Source: Cytophagales bacterium
GTDB lineage: Bacteria; Bacteroidota; Bacteroidia; Cytophagales; Cyclobacteriaceae
Length of the DNA: 5,299 nucleotides
Assembly: GCA_029262955.1 (NCBI GenBank)
Contig: JAJCYL010000434.1
Coordinates: 1-5,299 of the forward strand
Direction: 5' to 3'
Shown one piece after another: positions 1 to 5,299 of the stretch. The position numbers and the translations under genes are program-made. Numbering within the stretch: position 1 is the first letter of the stretch; every line of letters begins with the position of its first letter. The notes below the pieces were generated by a model. It was not told the origin of the DNA and searched no databases. It was given only the letters and a program-made list of their open reading frames with translations.

Positions 1-53
1 CTATTTGGATCGCAAATTTAGGAGTTTATAGATCACTCCATTAATCTTACATC
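1..53. other. 5' flank with a weak hairpin
   Basis: This is the short AT-rich stretch before the first gene. It holds an imperfect hairpin, GGAGT at 21-25 pairing with ACTCC at 35-39 around a 9-nt loop. An AGGAG string at 20-24 lies about 30 bp before the ATG at 54, too far to act as a ribosome binding site and buried in the hairpin. It could be leader RNA or the tail of an upstream terminator, but there is no T-run. No coding sequence is supported here. Confidence 0.25.
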
Positions 54-656
54 ATGGAAGTAGAAAAGATTCTGTATGTGAGTGGCTATTGGTTAATTTA
101 CTTCTTCTTGCATAGCCTTTTTGCTTCGTTTTGGATGAAGGATATAGTGGAAAAGTCCACCCCTGGATTTGGTAGATATTACCGAATTTTCTACAATCTA
201 TTTTCAGCAGTGGGTCTGTTTTATATGCTCTATTATTTAGCCACAACCCCATCCCGTTTTGTTTTTGAAAAACATGAATACTGGCAATTTTCAGGTCTGG
301 CGTTGGCTACATGGGGAATTGTTTTTCTCAAACAGTCTTTCAAGCAATACTCCATGAGGGAATTTCTTGGATTTCAACAATCTGATAATCAAACGGGACA
401 GACCTTCACAACGGCTGGAGTTCTAAAATATGTCAGGCACCCAATTTATACAGGGACCTTACTTGTTGTGCTTGGGTTTTTTCTCTTCAACCCAAAAGTG
501 TTGATGCTAGTAACTCTGATTTGTGTGTTCGTCTATATTCTGATTGGCATTCAACTAGAGGAACGGAAGTTGGAGCGAGAATTTGGAAAGCAGTATGAAG
601 ATTACAAGAAAGAAGTGCCTATGTTGATTCCAAGATTCAAAAGACCCGAAGGCTAG
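54..656 (+). CDS. Membrane methyltransferase, isoprenylcysteine methyltransferase/NnrU/MddA-like
   Basis: The 200-residue protein is very hydrophobic, with about five likely membrane segments (roughly residues 8-28, 42-63, 77-95, 130-146 and 147-168). The C-terminal half has the signature of the ICMT/PEMT-type integral membrane methyltransferases: TTAGVLKYVRHPIYTG at 119-134 (Arg128-His129-Pro130), then EERKLEREFG at 169-178, Tyr181 and Tyr184, and VPMLIP at 188-193. In the family these conserved elements form the S-adenosylmethionine site at the membrane face. The N-terminal part, with LHSLFAS at 19-25 and RYYRIFYNLFS at 41-51, resembles the NnrU and methanethiol S-methyltransferase (MddA) branch more than eukaryotic ICMT, so a small thiol or lipid-like acceptor is possible. 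The acceptor cannot be read from the sequence. The ATG at 54 places the first helix correctly. The gene stands alone on its strand and ends 4 bp inside the convergent ATP-grasp gene. Confidence 0.85.
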   Translation: MEVEKILYVSGYWLIYFFLHSLFASFWMKDIVEKSTPGFGRYYRIFYNLFSAVGLFYMLYYLATTPSRFVFEKHEYWQFSGLALATWGIVFLKQSFKQYSMREFLGFQQSDNQTGQTFTTAGVLKYVRHPIYTGTLLVVLGFFLFNPKVLMLVTLICVFVYILIGIQLEERKLEREFGKQYEDYKKEVPMLIPRFKRPEG

Positions 657-1870
657 TTGGAAGATTTCTTGGGTGACGGTGCGCTGGCATGAAAATCTTT
701 TTGTATCCGAACCGCGTATTCGTTCAATAATTCAATAATTCGCTCACGCTTAGAGGATTGAACGATAACCCCTACGTGATGATCTTTTTTTAGCCTCCAG
801 ACTATTTCCGGGTCACTAAATACGGAGTCATCAGGATTTTGATATTTTGATAATGATACTATTATTCCGGCATATAGCTGCTTTACTTTTGGTAATTTGT
901 ATGAACTGCCGGTAGCCTTGGAGGTCTCGATTTTTGCCCATTCGCCCCAAAGGTTTATTCCAGAGGCAGCGCCGACCATTTCGGCTAAATGAGCACCACC
1001 AACCCTGGAACTTGTTTCTAGAAAATAAAACTGCCCATCGTCGTTTGACTTTATAAATTCTGTATGTGACGCACTGAATTGCATGCCGAATGATTTCAAC
1101 ACTTGTTCATTAAACTTTTTTAGAGCTTTATCATCTTCACTTCCATATTCTACCACAGCCGATTGGAATATACCGCCTCCGTGAGCCACATCGAAAGGAG
1201 GATTCAAATATTGAGAAACCTGGGTGAAGACCACCTTGCCATCAATTGTTAAAGAGTCCACATGATAGACATTTCCAGGTCTGAATTGTTCAACTAAACA
1301 ATTATGTCTTTCATCTCCCGAGGCATGAATGGCTTTCCACAATTCATCTTTTGAATGTACTTTCTTAATTCCCGTAGCAGAGGCCTCAAACCGGGGTTTT
1401 AGAACCCAGGGGGCAGGCACTTTGTCCGCAAAGGTGTTCACTTCATCATCATTGAAAACAGCACTAAAAGCCGGAACATTGAGTCCAGACTCCTGTGCCT
1501 TTATTCGCATAGCCAATTTATCCCTAAAATATCTGGAGGTTGTCTGACCCATTCCGGGGATACGAAAATGTTCTCTTAAGTAGGAGGCCTTTTCGACATC
1601 AAAATCATCAAGAGCGATCAATCGATCTATCTTTTGGGTCTTCATTAGGTGAGCTAGCCCTGCTTTTACCTCTTCCATATTCCAGACTCCCCGATGTTTT
1701 TCTTCTATAAAAAAAATGTCATCCAGGAACTCTCGGGGCCAGTCATTTTCTAAGGATTTTGCGGTGAGTAGGAAAACAGTGTTGCCCGCCTGCTTACACG
1801 ATTTGATAAAATCCTGGCCCTTTAAATAGCTGGAAATACAGAGGAAGCTGAGGTTGGTTTTCGAAGACAT
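653..1870 (-). CDS. ATP-grasp domain protein (carboxylate-amine ligase-like)
   Basis: The 405-residue soluble protein has the ATP-grasp layout. A Rossmann-like pre-ATP-grasp region (about 5-110) ends in the DKLAMR helix at 117-122. The nucleotide-binding lysine is in WVLKPR (155-160, Lys158), followed by the flexible loop ASATGIKKV (163-171). The hinge segment is VEQFRPGNVYHVDSL (193-207, Glu194). Metal-binding acidic residues are HTEF (269-272, Glu271) and FLETSSRVGGAHL (283-295, Glu285, Arg289). A C-terminal domain of about 75 residues (330-405) follows, as in many free-standing ligases. Family members activate a carboxylate as an acyl phosphate and couple it to an amine or thiol; the substrates here are unknown. 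The usual E-x-N metal motif reads E-T-S, with Ser287 in place of Asn. There is no signal peptide, so the protein should be cytoplasmic. ATG at 1870 is the natural start and sits just downstream of a -7-like element. It lies 40 bp after the PorP/SprF gene on the same strand, but no functional link is evident. Confidence 0.85.
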   Translation of the reverse strand: MSSKTNLSFLCISSYLKGQDFIKSCKQAGNTVFLLTAKSLENDWPREFLDDIFFIEEKHRGVWNMEEVKAGLAHLMKTQKIDRLIALDDFDVEKASYLREHFRIPGMGQTTSRYFRDKLAMRIKAQESGLNVPAFSAVFNDDEVNTFADKVPAPWVLKPRFEASATGIKKVHSKDELWKAIHASGDERHNCLVEQFRPGNVYHVDSLTIDGKVVFTQVSQYLNPPFDVAHGGGIFQSAVVEYGSEDDKALKKFNEQVLKSFGMQFSASHTEFIKSNDDGQFYFLETSSRVGGAHLAEMVGAASGINLWGEWAKIETSKATGSSYKLPKVKQLYAGIIVSLSKYQNPDDSVFSDPEIVWRLKKDHHVGVIVQSSKRERIIELLNEYAVRIQKDFHASAPSPKKSSN

Positions 1871-1875
1871 GATAA

Positions 1876-1891
1876 AACTTTGTACAAAGTT
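1876..1891. repeat. 16-bp perfect palindrome before the ATP-grasp gene
   Basis: AACTTTGTACAAAGTT is a perfect inverted repeat centred between 1883 and 1884, inside the 40-bp gap between the PorP/SprF stop and the ATP-grasp start. As RNA it could form a 6-bp stem with a GTAC loop, followed on the minus strand by TTTTATC. That would be a weak, AT-rich terminator at best. As DNA it could be a dimeric repressor site, because it covers most of a -7 promoter element. The palindrome is plain in the sequence; its role is inference. Confidence 0.5.
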
Positions 1892-1892
1892 A
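1885..1892 (-). promoter_or_regulatory. Candidate Bacteroidota -7 element for the ATP-grasp gene
   Basis: Read on the minus strand this is TAACTTTG, an exact match to the Bacteroidota -7 consensus TAnnTTTG. The expected -33 TTTG about 19 bp upstream is not clear; the sequence there is TTTTCTA, within the end of the PorP/SprF gene. If used, transcription would start only about 8-12 nt before the ATG at 1870, an unusually short leader. The element overlaps the palindrome at 1876-1891, which would fit control by a repressor. It suggests the ATP-grasp gene has its own promoter rather than depending on read-through. Confidence 0.4.
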
Positions 1893-1910
1893 GTGCACTT
1901 ATCAATCCTT

Positions 1911-2936
1911 CTAGAAAATAAATGGGACAGGGCATCTCAGCCGTTGTACATCCTTGGGCGGTTTTGGAGGCCCGATTCTAAAGTTATAGATCACTGATGC
2001 TTCATGTGCCCCTCCGGTATTAATGCCTAATTCGGAGATGGTCAGGTCATAACTATAGCCAAAATTGAAGTCCCCCTGTCTTAGTCCAAGGTGAACGATT
2101 ATAGATTCATTGTTCGAAAACCCATCTACCGTTTTGATAGGAATACCCCGATACCAAAGACCCAAAACTATAGGTTCAAGGGTAAAAAACGCCCCAAGAT
2201 CTAATTGGTCAAATTTGCCTTGTGAGCGATAATTAAAAGTAGGTGTAAAGCTGCGTTCTCGGCCACCACTCGACCTGGTTGCCCCTAATGGGATTCTGTA
2301 TCCGCCATGAATAGAATATCTTTTTGGCAACGGGCTACTTGCTCCATCTCCATCTATTAATGATTGGTCGGGCTCAAAGATGTTATGTACGGCCCCTCCT
2401 ATCCAGAGATTATTTGAGAAGAATATGCCACCAAGTGCTATATCGAAATAGTTGACTTTTAGACCAGAGTTAAATATTTCGTTGGTTGGAGTACCAAGGA
2501 ACCCAGTATTATCAAACTGGTCTCCGAATGTTAAATTGGCAAAATCGAGTGATCTGGAGGTGTAAGAAATTTGTGCTCCGGGTCTGAAAACCCACTTGTA
2601 ATTTAATTCCAACTCATAGGCATATTGCAGACCAATGGAGGTGGAGTTAAGTCCGGCCTGACCCTCTACATCTCTGGTAACAATCATGCCAACGCTGTTA
2701 TTGTTTTCTAAATGGTAGTCAGCCCATGCGGAGAAAGTTTCAAAATTGGCATCAATGGAAGGCCATTGATTGCGGTAATTGACTCCGGCTCTACCGTTTT
2801 GGTTAATTCCCGCTAATGCAGGGTTGAGGTAAAGTGGTGCTGCATAATACTGTGAAAATTGAGGGTCTTGGGCCCAAACGTTGTTATTACTACATGCCAA
2901 AAGCAGGATAAAAAGCGCTAAGAGAATCTTATTCAT
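1911..2936 (-). CDS. PorP/SprF family type IX secretion outer-membrane protein
   Basis: The 341-residue protein has a signal peptide (hydrophobic core about 4-15, probable cleavage around VWAQ, 20-23). The mature start is DPQFSQYYAAPLYLNPALAG (24-43), the hallmark of the PorP/SprF family. Other family-type segments are YRNQWP (54-59), alternating beta-strand sequence throughout, WYRG (261-264), NFGYSYDLTISELG (291-304), GGAHEASVIYNFR (308-320) and a C-terminus RCPVPFIF (334-341). Family members are outer-membrane beta-barrels. PorP works with the T9SS core, and SprF is needed to deliver the SprB adhesin to the surface. The ATG at 2936 was chosen because it starts directly at the signal peptide; the frame stays open to an ATG at 3029, but that adds 31 residues with no signal-like character. 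The divergent neighbour is a probable T9SS cargo, so a dedicated partner role is likely. A cysteine in an LLAC context (residue 15) lies within the signal peptide. The protein is more likely SprF-like than core PorP, judging by context only. Confidence 0.9.
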   Translation of the reverse strand: MNKILLALFILLLACSNNNVWAQDPQFSQYYAAPLYLNPALAGINQNGRAGVNYRNQWPSIDANFETFSAWADYHLENNNSVGMIVTRDVEGQAGLNSTSIGLQYAYELELNYKWVFRPGAQISYTSRSLDFANLTFGDQFDNTGFLGTPTNEIFNSGLKVNYFDIALGGIFFSNNLWIGGAVHNIFEPDQSLIDGDGASSPLPKRYSIHGGYRIPLGATRSSGGRERSFTPTFNYRSQGKFDQLDLGAFFTLEPIVLGLWYRGIPIKTVDGFSNNESIIVHLGLRQGDFNFGYSYDLTISELGINTGGAHEASVIYNFRIGPPKPPKDVQRLRCPVPFIF

Positions 2937-3132
2937 TGACCTGTTTTTGTAGCATTTTTGAGACCACCCAAGAGTTTTGCAAAATAGGTAATAATATGTC
3001 AATTTGGAAATCGTTTTGCCCATTCTCAATGTTCACATAATTATACAACGATTCGAGTCGTTATTAAAAGAGTTTCAATTTGATAGTAAAAACTACATTT
3101 TTGAATAAATATTTTAACGGTACATTCAGGTG
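2937..3132. other. Divergent intergenic region between PorP/SprF and cargo genes
   Basis: This AT-rich region of about 196 bp must contain the promoters of both divergent genes. No exact TAnnTTTG element was found in either direction. Near matches on the plus strand are TCAATTTG at 2999-3006 and 3075-3082 and TACATTTTTG at 3094-3103. On the minus strand, TATTTTG lies at 2980-2986, with TTGACA at 2997-3002 upstream but spaced too closely for a standard pair. No strong hairpin or conserved RNA is apparent. A shared control region for both genes is plausible but not shown. Confidence 0.4.
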
Positions 3133-5299
3133 GTGAAATTTGCTCATAGAAAGATTGGTGTGAATAAGTCGGCATGGTTGGTTTTATGTGTACTTATAAC
3201 CTTTTCTGGTATAAATACCCTAAAGGGACAGGTTATTAACGGAAACAATTGGTATTTCGGAAATTCATCGAATGCCATTCTATTTAAGAAATCCAATAAC
3301 GATTTCGCTTTGGATGATATGCAGGCTACTCCGTATGGTAGAGGTGGAGGGGTTGTAATGTCGGACGAAAGAGATGGCAATACACTTTTTTATAGTGATG
3401 GCGTTAACGTTTATGATGCCACTCATCAGATAATCCCGGATGGGACAGGGCTTACCGGAGACTCCTCTTTAAACCAGGCCGCGGTTGCAGCTCCAAGAGC
3501 CGGTTCCGCCAACACAGACTGGTTTATTTTCACCAACTCAGGGAGTGCGGGAGTCAATGAAATCCAATATACCCGAGTTAACATCTTAAATTCTGGTAAC
3601 GCCACTCAACCTAACCAACCTAACCTAGGGGCAGTGATCAATACCGAAAAGAATGTAGCTACGGGGTTAATAAATCCAGCCCCCGGTATGTTAATGGTGC
3701 GAAGTAGTACCAACCCAAGTGATTTCTGGCTTGTTACGGAAAATAGCATCACCAGAGAATTTAGAGCAACGCTTATTGATGGCGGCCTAACGTTACCCAC
3801 ACAAACATTTGCGAATCCCGGCCCGCTAATAACAGCGGAAAGTTTTTCAGCAGTTCAAATAAGTCCCGATACTATCAGGATTGCTGTATCACCCCGGGAG
3901 GCCAATGCCAATGTTCAATTGTGGACGCTGGACATATCGGTCGGAAATCCGGCTGAAAGTGGTATGATGGCTTTTGAAAGGACGCTGACAAATACTGGCA
4001 ATGCCGATGATGTGGCCCCGGCGATTTATGATACAGAATGGTCAATTGACGGAAGTAAACTCTATATCTCGAAACAGGGAAGTACAGGTAATACCGGCAA
4101 TTTGTTTCAGGTGGACTTCAATGATTCTTTGGAAAATGTAAATTCCATTTTACCTGCTCCAGTTTTTAGGAGCTTTGGCTTGAGATTAGGACCAAATGAC
4201 ACCTTATATCATTTATACCAGCCGACAGCTGCTTCCCCCATTGAGCTCGGAGCTATTTCCCAACCCAGTCAGACATTTGACAGTACGGCTTATGATTTAC
4301 AGCCTTCCCCAGGCACTTTATTTAACGGATTTCAATTTCCTGCGCAGGCAATTCCAAATATGTCCACCCTGGGAGCGGTAGTATTCACTTTCGAAGATGC
4401 TTGCTTTGGCTCTCCCACCATATTCACATCTAAAGTAGACATACCTCCAGCATTTTATTTTTGGGACTTTGGGGATGGCTCAACCTCCTTTGCACAGAGT
4501 CCTGTCCACACCTATGGGGCTGCCGGTACTTACCAAGTCTCCCTGACCGTATTTTTAAATGGAGTGACTGAACCCCCATTCACGCAAACTGTGAATATCA
4601 TTGATCCGATGCTCATGGTGGATTTATTTCCAGACTCAACTATTTGTCCGGGACAGGTGGTTGTTTTGGACCCAATGGCTGACCCGGCCACATCAGTGGT
4701 TAGCTACACCTGGAGTACAGGAGAAACAACGCCAACAATTGATGTGGATTCCACCGGGACTTATTGGGTGTCTGTCCAATCATCGGCAATCGATCCCAAT
4801 ACAGGGCTTCCCAGTGGATGTGTAGCTTTCGATGAGGTGATGATTCTGGTGTATGGCGATACGGTTCAGGCTTCAAATCAATGGTACTTTGGGGACAAGG
4901 CCGGAATAGATTTTAATGAGAATCCTCCATTGGCATTGACTGATGGGCAAAGTCAATCACCTGAGGCGGCCGCTACGATTTCTGATATTGATGGCGAGTT
5001 ACTCTTTTATACCAATGGGAAAACGGTATATAATAAAGAGCATAGCATAATGGTTAACGGGACCAACATTGGAGGTGATAGTACTTCTGCCCAGGGCGCA
5101 TTGATAGTGCAAATACCCGAAAATGAAACTCTTTTCTACATATTTATGACTGACCCTGCCTGGGGTGATCAGACCTTTGACCTCAACTATGCGATGGTTG
5201 ATATGAAACTTGACACAGCGCGGGGAGCAGTTATTTTAAAAGATCGTCCCGTGTATTATAAATCCACCGAACGACTTACGGCATCTAGCCCTGGAGGAA
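3133..5299 (+). CDS. Large secreted PKD/Ig-domain protein, probable T9SS cargo (3' end beyond window)
   Basis: The reading frame is open from 3118 to the window edge, giving at least 722 residues; the C-terminus is missing. No ATG lies near the signal peptide. Starts are GTG at 3133, GTG at 3130, or GTG at 3160, which would give a compact MNKSAWLVL signal. The hydrophobic core is about 14-30, with likely cleavage near KGQ (31-33). Next comes a module with NNWYFG (38-43), TLFYSDG (84-90) and DWFIFT (129-134) that extends to about 405, of a kind common at the N-terminus of Bacteroidota gliding-motility-type proteins and possibly propeller-like. A PKD domain follows at about 418-490 (ACFGS 423-427, FWDFGDGS 443-450, HTYGAAGTYQVSLTV 459-473). 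An Ig-like domain at about 492-575 has TICPGQ, YTWSTGETTPTI, GTYWVSV and Cys505/Cys563 as a possible disulfide. A second WYFG module starts at 582. The protein is probably exported by Sec then T9SS and kept at the surface or released. The T9SS C-terminal signal would lie outside the window. No enzymatic domain is recognised. Confidence 0.85.
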   Translation, partial: MKFAHRKIGVNKSAWLVLCVLITFSGINTLKGQVINGNNWYFGNSSNAILFKKSNNDFALDDMQATPYGRGGGVVMSDERDGNTLFYSDGVNVYDATHQIIPDGTGLTGDSSLNQAAVAAPRAGSANTDWFIFTNSGSAGVNEIQYTRVNILNSGNATQPNQPNLGAVINTEKNVATGLINPAPGMLMVRSSTNPSDFWLVTENSITREFRATLIDGGLTLPTQTFANPGPLITAESFSAVQISPDTIRIAVSPREANANVQLWTLDISVGNPAESGMMAFERTLTNTGNADDVAPAIYDTEWSIDGSKLYISKQGSTGNTGNLFQVDFNDSLENVNSILPAPVFRSFGLRLGPNDTLYHLYQPTAASPIELGAISQPSQTFDSTAYDLQPSPGTLFNGFQFPAQAIPNMSTLGAVVFTFEDACFGSPTIFTSKVDIPPAFYFWDFGDGSTSFAQSPVHTYGAAGTYQVSLTVFLNGVTEPPFTQTVNIIDPMLMVDLFPDSTICPGQVVVLDPMADPATSVVSYTWSTGETTPTIDVDSTGTYWVSVQSSAIDPNTGLPSGCVAFDEVMILVYGDTVQASNQWYFGDKAGIDFNENPPLALTDGQSQSPEAAATISDIDGELLFYTNGKTVYNKEHSIMVNGTNIGGDSTSAQGALIVQIPENETLFYIFMTDPAWGDQTFDLNYAMVDMKLDTARGAVILKDRPVYYKSTERLTASSPGG
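3247..3534 (+). repeat. WYFG/LLFY module, first copy (protein-level repeat)
   Basis: Residues 39-134 of the cargo protein align with residues 583-673 (4879-5151). Shared landmarks in order are N-x-WYFG, an aromatic-rich strand, D-x-x-DG-x-x-LFY-[ST]-[DN]-G-x-x-VY, an H-x-I-x-x-x-G turn, GDS[ST]-x-x-Q and a final [FY]-IF-x-T strand. This copy is the more diverged: GRGGGVVMS (70-77 region) replaces the usual acidic, Ala/Ser-rich strand. The similarity is at protein level; no long DNA identity is apparent, so the duplication is old or the modules were acquired separately. Confidence 0.7.
3607..3624 (+). repeat. 9-bp tandem duplication CAACCTAAC x2
   Basis: CAACCTAAC occurs twice head to tail within the cargo gene, keeping frame and encoding QPNQPN (residues 159-164) in a loop-like region. 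It looks like a small in-frame slippage duplication. Confidence 0.5.
4879..5151 (+). repeat. WYFG/LLFY module, second copy (protein-level repeat)
   Basis: Residues 583-673 repeat the N-terminal module: QWYFGDKAGIDF (583-594), SPEAAATISDIDG (609-621), ELLFYTNGKTVYN (622-634), GGDSTSAQGALIV (647-659) and LFYIFMT (667-673). This copy is closer than the first to the usual form of the module, as I know it from Bacteroidota proteins. The module continues past 5151 and is cut by the window edge, so its full length and what follows are unknown. Confidence 0.7.

Noticed and set aside
52..252. Minus-strand ORF of 66 codons
   Set aside because: It overlaps the methyltransferase N-terminus antisense and has no recognisable features.
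723..741. TTCAATAA tandem repeat
   Set aside because: An 8-bp AT-rich repeat within the ATP-grasp coding sequence encodes ordinary residues (ELLNE); it is probably chance.
1329..1547. Plus-strand ORF of 72 codons
   Set aside because: It lies opposite the ATP-binding core of the ATP-grasp gene, and the product looks like a reading artefact.
1876..1891. Palindrome as a strong rho-independent terminator
   Set aside because: The stem is AT-rich and only 6 bp after allowing a loop, and the following T-run is short; at most a weak terminator.
2937..3029. 31-residue N-terminal extension of the PorP/SprF gene
   Set aside because: The frame is open, but the extension would put a non-signal sequence ahead of a clear signal peptide; it is more likely leader and promoter DNA.
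3144..3380. Minus-strand ORF of 78 codons
   Set aside because: It lies opposite the signal peptide and first module of the plus-strand cargo gene, whose protein makes clear sense; the antisense product has no recognisable motif.
3606..3800. Minus-strand ORF of 64 codons
   Set aside because: It is a shadow of the cargo gene with no motif and no start signal.
4196..4825. Plus-strand ORFs at 4196-4381 and 4601-4825
   Set aside because: Both are in a different frame from the well-supported PKD/Ig coding frame; their sequences are low-information shadows.

Overview
The window looks like chromosomal DNA from a member of the Bacteroidota, probably a free-living, Cytophagales-type bacterium. The evidence is a PorP/SprF-family outer-membrane protein of the type IX secretion system (T9SS), a large secreted protein with PKD and Ig-like domains typical of T9SS cargo, a sequence matching the Bacteroidota -7 promoter element (TAnnTTTG), and no Shine-Dalgarno sequence at useful spacing. 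The order-level placement is inference from protein style, not from a marker gene. No RNA gene, CRISPR array, insertion sequence or phage element is visible.

Layout: (1) 54-656, plus strand: a small multi-pass membrane methyltransferase of the isoprenylcysteine methyltransferase/NnrU/MddA type. (2) 653-1870, minus strand: an ATP-grasp ligase-like enzyme, convergent with the first gene. The two stop codons share the palindrome CTAG. (3) 1911-2936, minus strand: a PorP/SprF-like protein, 40 bp upstream of the ATP-grasp gene and on the same strand. The gap holds a 16-bp perfect palindrome overlapping an exact -7 promoter element. (4) 2937-3132: an AT-rich divergent intergenic region. (5) 3133 to the window end, plus strand: a large secreted protein that is cut off by the window edge. 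Its visible 722 residues are a signal peptide, a WYFG/LLFY-type N-terminal module, a PKD domain, an Ig-like domain, and the start of a second WYFG/LLFY module.

The best-supported functional link is between genes 3 and 5. PorP/SprF proteins are dedicated outer-membrane partners for T9SS substrates such as SprB, and the divergent neighbour has the domain make-up of such a substrate. The pair is therefore probably a surface or secreted protein and its export or anchoring partner. The most unusual feature is the duplicated N-terminal module within the cargo, with the PKD and Ig domains between the copies. The ATP-grasp and methyltransferase genes have no evident link to this pair or to each other; their exact substrates cannot be read from the sequence.
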